This document shows positions 22,986-24,938 of a stretch of DNA of 24,938 bases, piece by piece. The stretch is from Nitrososphaerales archaeon (lineage in GTDB: Archaea > Thermoproteota > Nitrososphaeria > Nitrososphaerales > Gagatemarchaeaceae), in assembly GCA_030040055.1 (NCBI GenBank), contig JASHUK010000040.1, positions 1-24,938 on the forward strand, given 5' to 3'. Made by a program: the position numbers and the translations under genes. Below the pieces are notes generated by a model. That model ran no database searches, was not told the DNA's origin, and saw only the letters and a program-made list of their open reading frames with translations. Every line of letters begins with the position of its first letter. Positions within the stretch are counted from its first letter, which is position 1.

Positions 22986-23009
22986 GGACACCGGACACAA
23001 GAGGGAGAC

Positions 23010-23555
23010 ATGCTCCCCCTTGGCCAGACCGCTCCGGACTTCGACCTGCTCGGCGTGGACGGCGCCAGGCACTCCCTGCAATCCTTCAGAGATGCACGCG
23101 TGCTCGTGGTAGTCTTCTCATGCAACCACTGTCCCTACGTCAAGGCATACGAAGACCGCATGGTCTCGATCCAGAGGGAGTACTCAGCAAATGGCGTTCA
23201 ACTGGTCGCCATCAACTCCAACGACGACGCCTCCTACCCTGAGGACAGCTTCGACAACATGGTGAAGAGGGCCCGCGAGAAGGGGTTCAACTTTCCGTAT
23301 CTGCGCGACGACTCGCAGCAAGCCGTCGACGCCTTCGGTGCCGTCTGCACCCCTCACGTCTTCGCGTTCGACTCTGACAGGAAGCTGCGCTACAGGGGAA
23401 GGATTGATGACTCCAGAGACCCGGCGAAGATAACATCGGACGACCTGAAGAACGCGCTGGACGACCTGACTGAGGGCCGCCCGGTAAGGCAACCTGACAC
23501 CAGGCCCTTCGGATGTAGCATAAAGTGGGTGCAGACGGGGTCCCATCCCAGCTGA
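23010..23555 (+). CDS. Thioredoxin-fold redoxin (AhpC/TSA-like) with CNHC motif
   Basis: A 181-residue thioredoxin-like protein. The N-terminus LGQTAPDFDLLGVDG is typical of AhpC/TSA redoxins. The active-site motif CNHCPYVKAYEDR places C38 and C41 as a CxxC pair, and the cis-Pro loop is CTPHVF (C113, P115). The NHCPYVKAYEDR wording is a well-known thioredoxin-family subgroup, often called thiol-disulfide isomerase/peroxiredoxin-like, whose physiological substrate is not settled. No signal peptide, so cytoplasmic. Leaderless ATG start. Confidence 0.92.
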   Translation: MLPLGQTAPDFDLLGVDGARHSLQSFRDARVLVVVFSCNHCPYVKAYEDRMVSIQREYSANGVQLVAINSNDDASYPEDSFDNMVKRAREKGFNFPYLRDDSQQAVDAFGAVCTPHVFAFDSDRKLRYRGRIDDSRDPAKITSDDLKNALDDLTEGRPVRQPDTRPFGCSIKWVQTGSHPS

Positions 23556-23582
23556 GCAGTCTGGGAGTCTGCCGCTCAGCCG

Positions 23583-23592
23583 AAAACTAATC
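23583..23592 (+). promoter_or_regulatory. TATA-like box for the YgjP-like gene
   Basis: AAAACTAATC is centred about 30 nt before the TTG at 23618, which supports that non-ATG start. Confidence 0.4.
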
Positions 23593-23617
23593 TACGAGAG
23601 GCGCTCCGAACTCCCCG

Positions 23618-24304
23618 TTGCCTTACTTCGAACTGGGCGACAGGAGGATTCCTTACCGGGTGGTAAAAGGAAGAAGCAGCCGATACACCTACCTGAGATT
23701 CGCGCGCGACATGACGCTAGAGGTCGTCGTCCCGCGGAGGTCGAAGGCAGACCCCGAGAGTGAAATCCGGAACCGGGCTGACTGGATAAGGCGGCAGCTC
23801 GACCAGATTGCTGAGAGCGAGGACGTTCTCGGAGCTGACCACCTGATGATAGGGGGGAGGAAGCTCAGAATCGTGGTCGAAGCGGGCAGGAAGGAACTGC
23901 TTCCTGACCAGGACAGAGGGATACTGCTGGTTGGGGACGACGACCGGAGGGAGGTCAGGGAGCTCGCCAGAAGGTGGTTCCTAACAGAGACGTCAAGGTA
24001 CGTCGTAAGGCGCGTTCGTGAGCTCTCTCCGCTCGTGGGCGTGAGGCCACGGGTCGTCGATGTCCGGGAAATGGACAAGTGGGGCTACTGCACCCGGGAA
24101 GGGAGGCTCTCTTTCAGCTGGCAACTGGCAGCGCTGCCCGAGAAGCTAAGGGAGTACGTCGTCCTTCACGAGCTGACCCATCTCAAGGAGTTCAACCACT
24201 CCAGATCCTTCAAGGCGGAACTGAGCGAGGTCTGCCCTGACTTCAGATCAAGGGAGGAGGAGCTCGGCAGGATACTGCCTTACGACAGGATGCGCTTGGG
24301 ATAG
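23618..24304 (+). CDS. YgjP-like (DUF45) metal-dependent hydrolase
   Basis: A 228-residue putative zinc metallopeptidase related to WSS1/SprT-type proteins. The zinc site is VLHELTHLKEFNHSRSF: H184, E185, H188 and the third ligand H194. The preceding motif KWGYCTREGRLSFSWQLAAL corresponds to the family's RWGSCS...LNWRL element, and the N-terminal half (about 1-110) is the usual beta-rich part. The TTG at 23618 is the only start close to a promoter. The substrate is unknown. It ends 12 nt from the convergent ferredoxin gene. Confidence 0.88.
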   Translation: MPYFELGDRRIPYRVVKGRSSRYTYLRFARDMTLEVVVPRRSKADPESEIRNRADWIRRQLDQIAESEDVLGADHLMIGGRKLRIVVEAGRKELLPDQDRGILLVGDDDRREVRELARRWFLTETSRYVVRRVRELSPLVGVRPRVVDVREMDKWGYCTREGRLSFSWQLAALPEKLREYVVLHELTHLKEFNHSRSFKAELSEVCPDFRSREEELGRILPYDRMRLG

Positions 24305-24316
24305 TGTCCGGGGCAT

Positions 24317-24691
24317 TCATGTTGGGAAGAGCCTCTCCCCCGTCGCCTCGTCCTCGAGTATTATCGCGTGGTACGGGCAGGATTGGGCGGCCCGGAATAT
24401 GTCGACCGCCTTCGCTTCCCTGTCCTCCCTCACTTCAAGGGGGGCCGGGTCGAAGACCGATTTTCTTCTGGACCAGTCTAGTCTGAAGACCTTGGGCGCC
24501 AGTTCCGTGCAGCTCGCCGCTCCCATGCAAAGGCTCCAGTCTGTCCTCACCCTGACCTTCCTCCCTTGCAGGATAGACCTGGTCCACCACCCCTCATCGT
24601 CCGCCGACATCCTCTTCATCTCGAGCAGCACGGCGAGTAGGACGACGGCACAGACTGCGGAGACGAGGGGAAGCGTCCATCCCGGGCTCAT
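24317..24691 (-). CDS. Membrane-anchored ferredoxin, [3Fe-4S] type
   Basis: The 124-residue protein has one N-terminal transmembrane helix at about 6-24 (TLPLVSAVCAVVLLAVLLE), a linker and then a single-cluster ferredoxin domain (about 46-118). The cluster motif is CMGAASC (C55, C61) with the remote C105 in SCPYHAI. The central Cys of the normal CxxCxxC is Ala58, so a [3Fe-4S] cluster is expected, as in ferredoxins partnering cytochromes P450 and other monooxygenases. The membrane anchor is unusual for this class; topology would put the cluster on the cytoplasmic side if the basic EMKRM after the helix stays inside. Its redox partner is not in the window. Confidence 0.88.
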   Translation of the reverse strand: MSPGWTLPLVSAVCAVVLLAVLLEMKRMSADDEGWWTRSILQGRKVRVRTDWSLCMGAASCTELAPKVFRLDWSRRKSVFDPAPLEVREDREAKAVDIFRAAQSCPYHAIILEDEATGERLFPT

Positions 24692-24713
24692 CGCTCAGAA
24701 AGCGTGCTACCAC

Positions 24714-24724
24714 ACCTATTAGTT
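24714..24724. promoter_or_regulatory. Shared divergent TATA-like box for ferredoxin and acyl-CoA synthetase genes
   Basis: ACCTATTAGTT on the plus strand reads AACTAATAGGT on the minus strand. It is centred about 28 nt before the ferredoxin ATG at 24691 and about 27-33 nt before the TTG/GTG candidates at 24747 and 24753 on the plus strand. Confidence 0.45.
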
Positions 24725-24752
24725 CTATCGCGCAGGGTGGCGACTGTTGGGC

Positions 24753-24938
24753 GTGCCGGCTTCCGGAATGAGGTACTTCTTCGAGCCTAGGTCGATAGCC
24801 GTGGTCGGGGCCTCCGCGAACCCGGACAAAATCGGTTCCGTCATATTCTGGAACCTGCGCAAGAACATGGAAGCGGGGCTGCTGAAGGCCTCCGTCTACG
24901 CCGTAAACCGTGCTCAATCCCAGATAAGGGGGCTCCCG
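24753..24938 (+). CDS. NDP-forming acyl-CoA synthetase, N-terminal CoA-binding domain (partial)
   Basis: Only the first 62 codons are present; the gene runs off the window. The translation contains MRYFFEPRSIAVVGASANPD followed by KIGSVIFWNLRK and KASVYAVNRAQSQIRGLP, the hallmark start of the CoA-binding Rossmann domain of acetate-CoA ligase (ADP-forming) and related NDP-forming synthetases. These enzymes make ATP from acyl-CoA, or run in reverse. The start is uncertain among TTG 24747, GTG 24753 and ATG 24768; the promoter position favours the first two. It diverges from the ferredoxin gene. Confidence 0.9.
   Translation, partial: MPASGMRYFFEPRSIAVVGASANPDKIGSVIFWNLRKNMEAGLLKASVYAVNRAQSQIRGLP

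Overview
The window is archaeal chromosomal DNA, rich in G+C. The evidence is an archaeal-type 23S rRNA 3' end, T/A-rich TATA-like boxes placed about 26-31 nt before many start codons (leaderless transcription), frequent GTG/TTG starts, a UbiA prenyltransferase, an NDP-forming acyl-CoA synthetase and several archaeal-style surface proteins. No 5S rRNA or tRNA follows the 23S gene, which fits Thermoproteota (TACK) archaea. A heterotrophic relative of Nitrososphaeria or Bathyarchaeia is my best guess, with low confidence at that rank. Nothing looks like a phage, transposon, plasmid or CRISPR array; this reads as an ordinary core/accessory chromosome segment.

Layout. 1-435: 3' part of 23S rRNA, then about 350 nt without a convincing gene but with a terminator-like hairpin. 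788-2610: aldo/keto reductase and a SET-domain protein share one divergent promoter; the SET gene converges on an IsdG-like monooxygenase, the two stop codons sharing one CTAG. 2784-4648: a membrane-anchored winged-helix regulator followed by a secreted DUF4382-type protein. 4812-6704: prolyl oligopeptidase. 9235-6767 (minus): an operon of an atypical cysteinyl-tRNA-synthetase-like protein, a GNAT acetyltransferase and an HExxH protein. 9341-11185: a small hypothetical protein, a His-poor COG2309 protein, and an SRPBCC protein on the minus strand.

11321-16068: a large surface protein convergent with a translationally coupled three-gene ABC-2 exporter. 16162-19316: MenA/UbiA-type prenyltransferase diverging from acetyl-CoA synthetase. 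19300-21885: a BtuF-like protein without a signal peptide, a polytopic membrane protein with CCG and CPTC motifs, an FMN reductase and a 59-residue protein. 21924-24938: coiled-coil protein, rhomboid protease, CNHC redoxin, YgjP-like metalloprotein, membrane-anchored [3Fe-4S]-type ferredoxin, and the start of an NDP-forming acyl-CoA synthetase.

The most interesting block is the minus-strand cysS-like/GNAT/HExxH operon. The CysRS-like protein keeps HIGH and KMSKS but has lost two of four canonical zinc ligands and the C-terminal anticodon-binding end, and it overlaps a GNAT gene. This recalls the MshC/MshD pair of mycothiol synthesis, although a divergent true CysRS is not excluded. Other points of note are the bidirectional promoters, the archaeal SET enzyme with a post-SET zinc site, the signal-less BtuF-like protein and the metal-site-deficient aminopeptidase relative.
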